Part shown: positions 9,447 through 16,687 of the stretch, piece after piece
How positions within the stretch are numbered: the stretch's first letter is position 1
Layout of the letters: every line of letters begins with the position of its first letter
NCBI GenBank assembly: GCA_021199475.1
Contig: JAJQHZ010000055.1
Span: forward strand, 14,497 to 69,576
From: Lachnospiraceae bacterium
GTDB lineage: Bacteria > Bacillota > Clostridia > Lachnospirales > Lachnospiraceae
DNA: 55,080 bases
Direction: 5' to 3'
Made by a program: the position numbers and the translations under genes
Notes under the pieces: model-generated
What the model was told of the DNA's origin: nothing
The model's database searches: none
What the model saw: the letters and a program-made list of their open reading frames with translations, nothing else

Positions 9447-9465
9447 AACCGGTGAAAATCCGGTT
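9447..9465. promoter_or_regulatory. Perfect dyad AACCGG-N7-CCGGTT, candidate operator
   Basis: AACCGG (9447-9452) and CCGGTT (9460-9465) form an exact inverted repeat with a 7-base spacer, in the middle of the divergent regulatory region. Its size suits a dimeric GntR or LacI-type protein. The surrounding 9239-9640 sequence is AT-rich and holds no gene. Confidence 0.35.
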
Positions 9466-9561
9466 GCGAAATCAGGCAGAAAACAAAAGAAAATCAACTA
9501 AATTTTTGATCTGGATTAAAAAATCCACCTTTTTCAAAAAAGACTGTCACGATGAAAATAA

Positions 9562-9603
9562 ATTTGTATTGAAAAAATAAGAGATTCAAAAATATTTGTA
9601 TTG
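9562..9603 (+). promoter_or_regulatory. Direct repeat ATTTGTATTG, candidate AraC-type activator site
   Basis: ATTTGTATTG occurs at 9562-9571 and again at 9594-9603, exactly 32 bases (three helical turns) apart on the same strand. The downstream copy ends 39 bases before the -35 box of the transporter promoter. Directly repeated half-sites in this position are what an AraC/YesN-type activator would use. Confidence 0.5.
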
Positions 9604-9642
9604 TTAGAAAAGCCGAATCTGTATAAAAAGATAAAAAACCGA

Positions 9643-9671
9643 TTGACTTTTCCTTAGAATTTGTTTAAATT
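9643..9671 (+). promoter_or_regulatory. Promoter of the sugar transporter operon
   Basis: TTGACT (9643-9648), a 17-base spacer, and TAAATT (9666-9671) precede the binding-protein gene by 60 bases. The weak -10 fits a promoter that needs activation. Confidence 0.55.
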
Positions 9672-9731
9672 AGATGCAGAAACAAGCAGTAACCGAAAAC
9701 CAAATTAAATAAGAAAGCGAGGAAATTCATC

Positions 9732-10742
9732 ATGAGAAAGAAACTTGCAGTTTTAACAGCTATGACGTTAGCTCTTAGCATGTCCTGCATCGGCGCGAGC
9801 GCTGACGAGGATCTGATCACCATCGGTTTTGCACAGGTTGGACATGAGTCTGACTGGCGTACCGCTTCCACCCAGTCCTGTCAGGATGTTTTCACGGAAG
9901 AGAACGGCTATGATCTTCAGTTCGTAGACTGCGACAACGACTCCGCTACACAGCTTGAGGCAGTTCGTAACTTCATCGAGCAGGATGTTGATTACATCAT
10001 CATCGATCCGATCGTATCCACAGGATGGGACGAGGTTCTGACCGAGTGCGAAGAAGCCGGCATCCCGGTTATCATTATTGACCGTACGATTGATGATTCC
10101 GATAAGTATGCGGCATGGGTAGGCTCGAACTTCACAACTGAGGGTCTTGCATGCGGCGAGTGGCTGAAGGTTTATGCGGAAGCTAAGGGTATCGAAGAGA
10201 TCAACGCTCTGGTTATCGAAGGTACCACAGGTTCTTCTGCAGCAATCGGACGTACCGAGGGCTTCCAGGAGATCGCAGACAGAGAAGGCTGGACAATCCT
10301 TGATTCTCAGGATGGCGACTTCACCCAGACCGGCGGCCAGGAGATCATGGAGTCCTACATCAAGTCCTATGAGGGACAGTTCAACGTAGTCATCTGCCAG
10401 AATGATAACGAAGCATTCGGCGCGATGGATGCTATGACCGCAGCTGGTATCTCCTATGGTGTTGACGGTGATGTGATCCTTGTTTCCTTCGACGCTTGCA
10501 CGGCTGGTCTTGAGTATGTACAGTCTGGCGATATCAACGCTGATTTCGAGTGCAACCCGCTCGCAGCTCCGTTCGTAGAGGAAGTTATTCAGCAGCTTGA
10601 GGCTGGTGAGACTCCGGAGACGACCATCTACATGGAAGAGCACTGGTATGTAAATGAGGACATCATCGAGACGATCACGGTGGATGGCGCAGAGCAGAGC
10701 ATGACCGTTGTTACCGATGAGATCGTTGAGGCTCAGTATTAA
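9732..10742 (+). CDS. Sugar ABC transporter substrate-binding protein (YtfQ-like)
   Basis: This type I periplasmic-binding protein (336 residues) delivers a sugar, by homology galactofuranose or arabinose in furanose form, to the permeases encoded next. The signal peptide is clear, but the only cysteine near its end is in LSMSC, which lacks the hydrophobic residue at -3 of a lipobox; an AXA-type cleavage site (ASA before DED) follows. In a Gram-positive cell this would leave the protein unanchored unless the signal is retained. Codon use looks more biased than in neighbouring genes, as expected for a strongly expressed binding protein. A hairpin terminator separates it from the ATPase gene. 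Confidence 0.93.
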   Translation: MRKKLAVLTAMTLALSMSCIGASADEDLITIGFAQVGHESDWRTASTQSCQDVFTEENGYDLQFVDCDNDSATQLEAVRNFIEQDVDYIIIDPIVSTGWDEVLTECEEAGIPVIIIDRTIDDSDKYAAWVGSNFTTEGLACGEWLKVYAEAKGIEEINALVIEGTTGSSAAIGRTEGFQEIADREGWTILDSQDGDFTQTGGQEIMESYIKSYEGQFNVVICQNDNEAFGAMDAMTAAGISYGVDGDVILVSFDACTAGLEYVQSGDINADFECNPLAAPFVEEVIQQLEAGETPETTIYMEEHWYVNEDIIETITVDGAEQSMTVVTDEIVEAQY

Positions 10743-10842
10743 TCAACCGTTCTGAGCAGCGAAAGGAACCTATGGACTGAGCAGATTTATCTGTCAGGTG
10801 CTGCAGCAAAATGAAAGCTGGGAAAACAGGTAAAGGTTTCCC

Positions 10843-10880
10843 GGGGAGACCTGGAATGTCAGGTCTCCCCTTTATTTTAT
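10843..10880 (+). terminator. Intrinsic terminator or attenuator inside the transporter operon
   Basis: GGGGAGACCTG (10843-10853) pairs perfectly with 10860-10870 (11 bp, 6-base loop) and is followed by TTTATTTTAT. It lies between the binding protein and the ATPase, where partial read-through would give an excess of binding protein. Confidence 0.85.
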
Positions 10881-10913
10881 GCGCAGCTCCTGATTCTCTG
10901 GCAGGAGGAAAAA

Positions 10914-12434
10914 ATGGAAAATAACGTGGTATTAACGATGCGCGGCATTTCGATGACGTTCCCCGGTGTAAAGGCGCTGGACAATGTGGATTTCACACTG
11001 AGAAAGGGAGAAATTCATGCGCTGATGGGGGAAAACGGAGCCGGGAAATCGACACTAATCAAGTGTCTGACCGGTATTAACGCATTTGAAGCCGGTGAGA
11101 TTCATGTGGACGGGATCGACGGACCCATTGTGAATCATTCGACTCTGGATGCACAGAACAAAGGGATTTCGACGGTTTACCAGGAGGTAAACCTCTGCCC
11201 GAACCTGAGCGTGGCGGAAAATCTGTTTATCGGCCGTGAGCCGCTGACGCGATTCGGGGCGATTGACTGGAAGACGATGGTGAAAAAATCACAGAAAATC
11301 GTGGATGATCTGGATATGAAGGTGGACGTGACGCAGAATCTGGAGGAGTACTCTCTGGCGATGCAGCAGATGATCGCGATTGCCCGTGCGGTGGATATGG
11401 ACTGCAAGGTTCTGATTCTGGATGAGCCGACCTCGTCTCTGGATGATAATGAAGTAGAAAAGCTGTTCGGCCTGATGCGCCGCCTGCGCGATCAGGGCGT
11501 AGGAATTGTATTCGTCACCCATTTCCTGGAGCAGGTATACGCAGTCTGTGACCGCATCACGGTTTTGCGGAACGGCCAGCTGGTGGGAGAGTATCCGATT
11601 GCGGAGCTGCCGCGTGTGAAGCTGGTAGCTGCTATGATGGGCAAGGACTTCGACGATCTGGCGGCCATCAAGACGGACGAGACAAAAGACTTTACGAACG
11701 CACCGGTGGAGATTGAAGCGAAGGGCTTAAGCCACGCAGGGACGATTAAGCCATTTGACCTCGTGATTCACAAGGGCGAGGTGGTCGGACTGACCGGACT
11801 GCTCGGTTCCGGACGAAGCGAGCTGGCGCGCGTCATCTACGGCGCGGATAAGGCACAGACCGGTACCCTGAAGGTGGATGGAAAAGAAGTGAAGATCAAC
11901 GCGCCGATTGACGCTATGCAGCTTGGCATGGGGCTTCTTCCGGACGACCGCAAGGCGGAGGGTATCATTGAAGATCTGTCGATCCGCGAAAATATTATCC
12001 TGGCTCTTCAGGCGAAACGCGGAATGTTCCGGCTTCTCTCCATGAGTGAGCAGAACCGGATTGCAGATGAGTATATCAAGGCTCTTCAGATAAAGACGCC
12101 GAGCCGTGAGACATTGATCAAGCAGCTTTCCGGAGGCAATCAGCAGAAGGTGATTCTGGGCCGCTGGCTGGCGACAGACCCTGATTTTCTGATTCTGGAT
12201 GAGCCGACGCGAGGCATTGACGTTGGTACGAAGACGGAGATTCAGAAGCTGGTGCTGCAGCTTGCGGGCGAGGGGAAGAGTATTATCTTTATTTCTTCAG
12301 AAATTGAGGAGATGCTGCGTACCTGCTCCAAGATGGAGGTTCTGCGCGATGGCGCGAAGGTTGGCGAGATTACGGAGAATCTGACACAGGAGAATGTCAT
12401 GAAGGCGATTGCGGGAGGTGGAGCAAATGAGTAA
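10914..12434 (+). CDS. Sugar ABC transporter ATPase with two nucleotide-binding domains
   Basis: The 506-residue ATPase belongs to the RbsA/MglA/YtfR group and carries two fused nucleotide-binding domains. The first has a full Walker A (GENGAGKST) and Walker B (LILDEPTSSLD) but a degenerate signature (YSLAMQQ). The second has a degenerate P-loop (GLLGSGRSE), a good signature (LSGGNQQ) and LILDEPTRGID. This asymmetry is normal in the family. The gene ends 8 bases inside the next gene, which indicates translational coupling. GCAGGAGG precedes the ATG. Confidence 0.96.
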   Translation: MENNVVLTMRGISMTFPGVKALDNVDFTLRKGEIHALMGENGAGKSTLIKCLTGINAFEAGEIHVDGIDGPIVNHSTLDAQNKGISTVYQEVNLCPNLSVAENLFIGREPLTRFGAIDWKTMVKKSQKIVDDLDMKVDVTQNLEEYSLAMQQMIAIARAVDMDCKVLILDEPTSSLDDNEVEKLFGLMRRLRDQGVGIVFVTHFLEQVYAVCDRITVLRNGQLVGEYPIAELPRVKLVAAMMGKDFDDLAAIKTDETKDFTNAPVEIEAKGLSHAGTIKPFDLVIHKGEVVGLTGLLGSGRSELARVIYGADKAQTGTLKVDGKEVKINAPIDAMQLGMGLLPDDRKAEGIIEDLSIRENIILALQAKRGMFRLLSMSEQNRIADEYIKALQIKTPSRETLIKQLSGGNQQKVILGRWLATDPDFLILDEPTRGIDVGTKTEIQKLVLQLAGEGKSIIFISSEIEEMLRTCSKMEVLRDGAKVGEITENLTQENVMKAIAGGGANE

Positions 12435-13491
12435 TATAAGAAAGCTGACCAGTAAGAGGCTGTTTCTGCCGATTTTCTGTATGATTCTGGTCATGATGGT
12501 AAATATCGTATATGATGTGGCAAATGGAAATTTTGCACTGAGCTTTTTTACGATCTCCATCCGCAATGGTGTGCTCTATGGGAGACTGATTGATGTCCTG
12601 AACCGTGGCAGTGAGGTGGCGATTCTGGCCATCGGTATGACGCTAGTCGTCTCTTCCTCAGCCGGTACGGATATTTCGGTTGGCTCGGTGATGTCTCTGT
12701 CCGCGTGTATGTGCTGTATGCTGCTGGCCGGCTATGGCGTTTCTTCGACGAGCGAACTGGCAGTGCCGCTGATCGTTGGTATTCTGGGCGGCCTTGTAGT
12801 TGCAGTGGTCTGCGGCTGTTTTAATGGATTCCTGGTTGCCTATCTGGGTGTACAGCCGATGGTCGCCACATTGATCCTGTACTCTGCGGCCCGCGCGATC
12901 GGTCTTCTGCTTTGCAACAACCTGATCGTGTATGTCAGAAACGATGCTTACAAATTCTTTGGCGGATATCTTGGCATTATTCCGACTCCGATTGTGATTG
13001 CCGCAATCTGTATCGCGGTCATGGCGCTCCTGCTGAAGAGAACGGCACTTGGCCTCTACGTGCAGAGCGTTGGTATCAATAAAAAGGCATCCCGGATCGC
13101 CGGCCTGAACTCTTCACGAATCATCCTGATCTGTTTTGCGATTTCCGGTCTGTGCGCAGGCATTGCGGGTATTGTGTCTTCCTCTCGTATTTACTCTGCA
13201 GATTCGAACAATATCGGCCTGAACTATGAGATGGATGCAATTCTGGGTGTCGCGCTGGGCGGAAATAGTCTGGGCGGAGGTAAGTTTAGTCTGGCAGGTT
13301 CTATCATTGGCGCTTATACCATTCAGGCGATTACGACCACACTGTATGCGCTGGGGGTTTCCACGAGCGTGGCACCGGTATTTAAGGCCATCATCGTCAT
13401 CATTATTGTGGCAATTCAGGCTCCGCCGTTCAAGGCTTATTTAAGACAGCGCTCCGCAAAAAAGGCGTCGCTCGCAAAGGGGGTACAGTAA
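12427..13491 (+). CDS. Sugar ABC transporter permease 1 (YtfT-like)
   Basis: This is a polytopic inner-membrane permease of the RbsC/YtfT type (354 residues, about ten hydrophobic segments), with the conserved GTDISVGS loop in the third to fourth segment and an EMDAILGVALGGNS loop near the C-terminus. I set the start at ATG 12427 because GGGAGGTG (12413-12420) lies 6 bases upstream and the resulting overlap with the ATPase gene is only 8 bases. It works with the second permease as a heterodimer. Confidence 0.94.
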   Translation: MSNIRKLTSKRLFLPIFCMILVMMVNIVYDVANGNFALSFFTISIRNGVLYGRLIDVLNRGSEVAILAIGMTLVVSSSAGTDISVGSVMSLSACMCCMLLAGYGVSSTSELAVPLIVGILGGLVVAVVCGCFNGFLVAYLGVQPMVATLILYSAARAIGLLLCNNLIVYVRNDAYKFFGGYLGIIPTPIVIAAICIAVMALLLKRTALGLYVQSVGINKKASRIAGLNSSRIILICFAISGLCAGIAGIVSSSRIYSADSNNIGLNYEMDAILGVALGGNSLGGGKFSLAGSIIGAYTIQAITTTLYALGVSTSVAPVFKAIIVIIIVAIQAPPFKAYLRQRSAKKASLAKGVQ

Positions 13492-13492
13492 A

Positions 13493-14512
13493 ATGAAGAG
13501 TAGGAAAATGAACAGCAATACTTTGCTCCTCCTGATTACGATTGGTCTTTTTGTTGTCATGTATGCGGTTGGCTGTATTATTTACGGAAATAAGGGATTC
13601 TCCCACTTCCAGACATTCCTGAACCTTTTGATCACCAATTCCGGTTTGCTCTGCGTAGCGGCTGGTATGACCTGCGTGATGCTGACCGGCGGTATTGATA
13701 TTTCGGTCGGCGGACTGATCGCCATGGATTGTATGTTCCTTGCAGTTGGTATCGACCGCTGGGGCTGGAACTCGATCCTGCTCTGTGTGCTGGTGCTCGT
13801 GATCGGCGTCGTATTTGGTGCTGCGATCGGCTTTCTGGTAGGATATCTTGAGATTCAGCCGTTTATTGTGACGATGGCAGGTATGTTTTTTACTCGTGGT
13901 ATGACAGCGGTCATCTGCACGGATCAGGTGTCCATCAGCTCTGGCTGGTTTCGCGATATAGCCAGCATTAAGATTTATATGCCGTTTAACATCGGCGCAT
14001 ATACGAACAGCAAGGGAGTCCTTCAGGTTCCGTACATACGCGTCCATGTTGTGATTGCCCTGATTGTGCTGGTTGTGATTTTCCTGATGCTCCGCTATAC
14101 CAAGTTCGGGCGCAGCCTGTACGCAGTGGGCGGCAACGAGGTCTCCGCAACGATGATGGGACTTGATGTAAAGAAGACCAAGCTGAAGGCGTATATGCTT
14201 TCCTCCTTCCTCTGCTCCATCGGCGGCATCTGCTACTGCATGAACACCCTGACCGGAAGTGTGCAGCAGGCGACCGGCCTGGAGATGGACGCGATTTCCT
14301 CGGCCGTCATCGGCGGTACGCTGCTGACCGGCGGTGTGGGAAATGTCATTGGCTCCTTCTTTGGCGTGCTGATTAACGGTACGATCTCGACGCTGGTAAA
14401 GACCAACGGAAAGCTGCTAAGCTCCTGGTCGAACATCGCGGTGGCGGCGCTGCTGTGCTTCTTCATCGTGCTGCAGAGTATCTTTGCACTGCTCAAAGAG
14501 CGGAGAAAATAA
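13493..14512 (+). CDS. Sugar ABC transporter permease 2 (YjfF-like)
   Basis: The second permease of the pair (339 residues) has the GGIDISVGG loop and EMDAISSAVIGGT motif of YjfF. Most arabinose or ribose importers use one permease gene, so having two different ones points to the galactofuranose-type (YtfQRT-YjfF) branch. It begins one base after the stop of permease 1 and is the last gene before a strong terminator, so the operon is binding protein, ATPase, permease, permease. Confidence 0.94.
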   Translation: MKSRKMNSNTLLLLITIGLFVVMYAVGCIIYGNKGFSHFQTFLNLLITNSGLLCVAAGMTCVMLTGGIDISVGGLIAMDCMFLAVGIDRWGWNSILLCVLVLVIGVVFGAAIGFLVGYLEIQPFIVTMAGMFFTRGMTAVICTDQVSISSGWFRDIASIKIYMPFNIGAYTNSKGVLQVPYIRVHVVIALIVLVVIFLMLRYTKFGRSLYAVGGNEVSATMMGLDVKKTKLKAYMLSSFLCSIGGICYCMNTLTGSVQQATGLEMDAISSAVIGGTLLTGGVGNVIGSFFGVLINGTISTLVKTNGKLLSSWSNIAVAALLCFFIVLQSIFALLKERRK

Positions 14513-14563
14513 GTTCTCTGCTGTAAATAAGCTGCTTCGTCTGATGCAGTATGGTATCGTTTG

Positions 14564-14600
14564 AGAATCCCCGCTGTTATGGCGGGGATTCTTCGCATCC
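14564..14600 (+). terminator. Terminator of the sugar transporter operon
   Basis: AGAATCCCCGC (14564-14574) pairs with 14582-14592 (11 bp, 7-base loop), followed by a broken T-tract. The sequence from here to 14863 holds the promoter and leader of the next gene and no coding frame I can support. Confidence 0.75.
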
Positions 14601-14693
14601 TTCTTGTCATTTTTGACAGAGTTAGCTGCAAAAAAAAGGAATATCCCCATGTTTTTACACAACATTTACTTTCTTCTTACATTTCTTTTGCAA

Positions 14694-14721
14694 TTCCTTT
14701 TCACTTGTGGTATGGTATAAG
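14694..14721 (+). promoter_or_regulatory. Extended -10 promoter of the Na/Pi cotransporter gene
   Basis: TGGTATAAG (14713-14721) is an extended -10 box. A weak -35 (TTCCTT, 14694-14699) lies 16 bases upstream of the hexamer, as is usual for extended -10 promoters. Confidence 0.5.
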
Positions 14722-14822
14722 AGTAAAAAGTTCGCTTATCCCCGGGTGCTTCTGACCGGGCGGAAGGAATTTTGAAAACCAGTTTAGCAGGAAAATTAAA
14801 ACGACAAAAACCGTTCATACAC

Positions 14823-14851
14823 AAGGAGGAAGGGGGACAAAGGAGTCTCCC
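14823..14851 (+). promoter_or_regulatory. Distant ribosome site with a hairpin between it and the start codon
   Basis: AAGGAGGA ends at 14830, 33 bases before ATG 14864, too far for normal use. Between them GGGGGAC (14832-14838) pairs with GTCTCCC (14845-14851, one G-U). Folding it removes 20 bases from the path and brings the two to about 13 bases. A frame stop at 14852-14854 rules out an upstream start. Confidence 0.5.
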
Positions 14852-14863
14852 TGAAAAAGACAG

Positions 14864-16513
14864 ATGGGTATAGGTAATATCATTTCATTGTTCGGAAGCC
14901 TGGGTCTCTTTTTGTTTGGAATGAAGTACATGGGAGATGCCCTGGAGCTTGCGGCTGGCCCGAAAATGAAAGATCTTCTGGAGACTCTGACGCGCAACCG
15001 TGTCATGGGCTTCCTGCTCGGAGCACTTGTCACAATCGTCATCCAGTCGTCATCCGCGACTACGGTGATGGTCATGGGCTTTATCAACGCAGGGATTATG
15101 GACCTGGCGCAGGCGACCGGCGTCATTTTCGGCGCGAACATCGGTACCACGATTACGAGTGTCCTGATCGCTCTCGATGTGTCCGGCATTGCACCGGTCT
15201 GTATCTGTCTGGGAGCAGTGTTGATGCTTTACACGAAAAAGAAGCGCACCGGCTATATCGGGCAGGTCATTCTCGGATTCGGACTCCTGTTCCAGGGGCT
15301 CCATTCCATGAGTACCGCGATGTCTCCTCTGAAGGATTCTCCCGCGTTCCTGAACTTTATCACACATGCGACGAATCCGGCGCTTGGTTTTATCATCGGT
15401 GTGATTCTCTGTGCGGTTATCCAGAGCTCGTCTGCCGCCGTCGGCGTCGTGCAGGCACTCGCACTGCAAGGTCTGATGCCTCTTCATTTCGCTGCATTTA
15501 TTATCTGCGGCATCAACGTCGGTTCCTCGACTCCGCCGATCCTCTCCGCGATTAACGCGAGAAATAACGCGAAGCGTGCAGCACTGATTTATCTGATTTT
15601 TAACGTGGTCGGAGCAGTGATTTTTGTGCCGGTTACCATCCTGTCCCCGATTACTCAGATCATCGAAAAGCTTGTGCCGAGTGCAATGTTCCAAATTTCG
15701 GTTTATCACATTCTGTTTAAAGTGGTGACCGGCCTGATTTTGCTGCCGATGACCAATCTGGTCGTGACCTGGACCTACCGCATTATTCCGAAGCAGGCGC
15801 ATGAGAATGCGTTCCGGCTGGAATACATCGATAAAAATATGCAGGTGGCTTCGCCGGCGGTCGTGACACTTCAGGTGGGAAGAGAGGTTGAACGCATGGG
15901 CAAGCTCGTCCGGCAGAATCTGGAGCGGGCGCAGACCATTGTGAAAACGCAGAACATGGCGGGTGTGCAGCAGCTTCGTGACACGGAGGATGTGATCGAT
16001 TACCTGGCTTCGGAGATTACGGAGTATCTGACGACCATTAACGCAACCGAGATGCCGGCGAGTGTCTCGCGTTATATGACCAGCGCATTCAACGCGGTGA
16101 ACGATCTGGAGCGGATTGGCGACCACGCGGTCGTGATTTCCGGTCAGAATGAGACGAGCCTGGAGGCCGGGGAGCCCTATTCGGAGGAGGCGAAGGCGGA
16201 TCTTCTGGAGATTTTTGACCAGGATCTGCAGCTCTTTGATATTACGCTGGAGCTGTTTAGTAAGCACAGCTTCTCGCCGGAGGTGTGGGTAGACATCCGC
16301 AAGCGGGAGCACCGGGTTACGAAGAAGGCCTCGAAGGCACAGGCCCGCCATATGGACCGCCTGAAGGCGGGGCAGTGTTCGTTTGAAAAAGGGCTGACCT
16401 TTGTCGAGATCCTGGACAGCTTTGTGCGTATCGCAAACCACTCGGTCAACATCGCAGAGGAGGGCGGCTCCGATGTGCTCAGCGGAATGATGAAGTCCGA
16501 GAATAATGCGTAG
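14864..16513 (+). CDS. Na+/phosphate cotransporter with PhoU-like tail
   Basis: The 549-residue protein belongs to the NptA/YjbB family. It has two inverted membrane repeats marked by QSSSA signatures (TIVIQSSSATTVMVMGF and AVIQSSSAAVGVVQAL), and from about residue 340 a cytoplasmic PhoU-like helical domain. Proteins of this type import, or in some bacteria export, inorganic phosphate with sodium. The gene is monocistronic: a terminator and its own promoter precede it, and the glnA promoter starts 15 bases after its stop. Translation initiation looks structurally unusual, as noted at 14823. Confidence 0.92.
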   Translation: MGIGNIISLFGSLGLFLFGMKYMGDALELAAGPKMKDLLETLTRNRVMGFLLGALVTIVIQSSSATTVMVMGFINAGIMDLAQATGVIFGANIGTTITSVLIALDVSGIAPVCICLGAVLMLYTKKKRTGYIGQVILGFGLLFQGLHSMSTAMSPLKDSPAFLNFITHATNPALGFIIGVILCAVIQSSSAAVGVVQALALQGLMPLHFAAFIICGINVGSSTPPILSAINARNNAKRAALIYLIFNVVGAVIFVPVTILSPITQIIEKLVPSAMFQISVYHILFKVVTGLILLPMTNLVVTWTYRIIPKQAHENAFRLEYIDKNMQVASPAVVTLQVGREVERMGKLVRQNLERAQTIVKTQNMAGVQQLRDTEDVIDYLASEITEYLTTINATEMPASVSRYMTSAFNAVNDLERIGDHAVVISGQNETSLEAGEPYSEEAKADLLEIFDQDLQLFDITLELFSKHSFSPEVWVDIRKREHRVTKKASKAQARHMDRLKAGQCSFEKGLTFVEILDSFVRIANHSVNIAEEGGSDVLSGMMKSENNA

Positions 16514-16528
16514 GAGCTTATAAAGTGG

Positions 16529-16557
16529 TTGACAAAAAAAAATCGTACTGCTATCAT
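16529..16557 (+). promoter_or_regulatory. glnA promoter
   Basis: TTGACA (16529-16534), 17 bases, then TATCAT (16552-16557), or CATAAT at 16555. The expected start near 16564 coincides with the first base of the leader's 5' stem. Confidence 0.75.
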
Positions 16558-16563
16558 AATTGA

Positions 16564-16667
16564 GCAAAGCCAATGAAATCCTCACTATGTTCGGATGGGC
16601 TTTGCGCAGGAGATATCAGTATGGTTGAACGAGGACGTTCTTCCTATTTACAGGGGGAACGTTTTTT
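16564..16667 (+). promoter_or_regulatory. glnA leader: 5' hairpin, antiterminator and overlapping intrinsic terminator
   Basis: Three elements are visible. GCAAAGCC (16564-16571) pairs with GGCTTTGC (16598-16605) and encloses a smaller ATCC/GGAT stem. GAACG (16627-16631) pairs with CGTTC (16636-16640) around an AGGA loop. ACGTTCTTCC (16635-16644) pairs over 10 bp with 16653-16662 and is followed by TTTTT, giving an intrinsic terminator. Hairpins two and three share bases 16636-16640, so only one can form. The glnA ribosome site lies just beyond. An ANTAR-type antiterminator is encoded directly after glnA and is the obvious candidate to stabilise the second hairpin. Confidence 0.8.
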
Positions 16668-16687
16668 CTTTCGAGAGGAGAATTGAT

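Noticed and set aside
9453-9470. Catabolite (CcpA) cre site near TGAAAATCCGGTTGCGA
   Set aside because: The halves are three bases too far apart for the cre consensus; the exact AACCGG dyad explains the sequence better.
16587-16628. 13-codon leader peptide (MFGWALRRRYQYG) in the glnA leader
   Set aside because: It ends neatly at the antiterminator arm, but it has no ribosome site and is not rich in Gln codons, so a ribosome-stalling attenuator is unsupported.
16564-16662. Canonical two-hexaloop ANTAR target in the glnA leader
   Set aside because: I looked for paired hairpins with A1/G4 hexaloops. The AGGA tetraloop, or GAGGAC if the last pair opens, does not fit, so I describe the structure without that claim.
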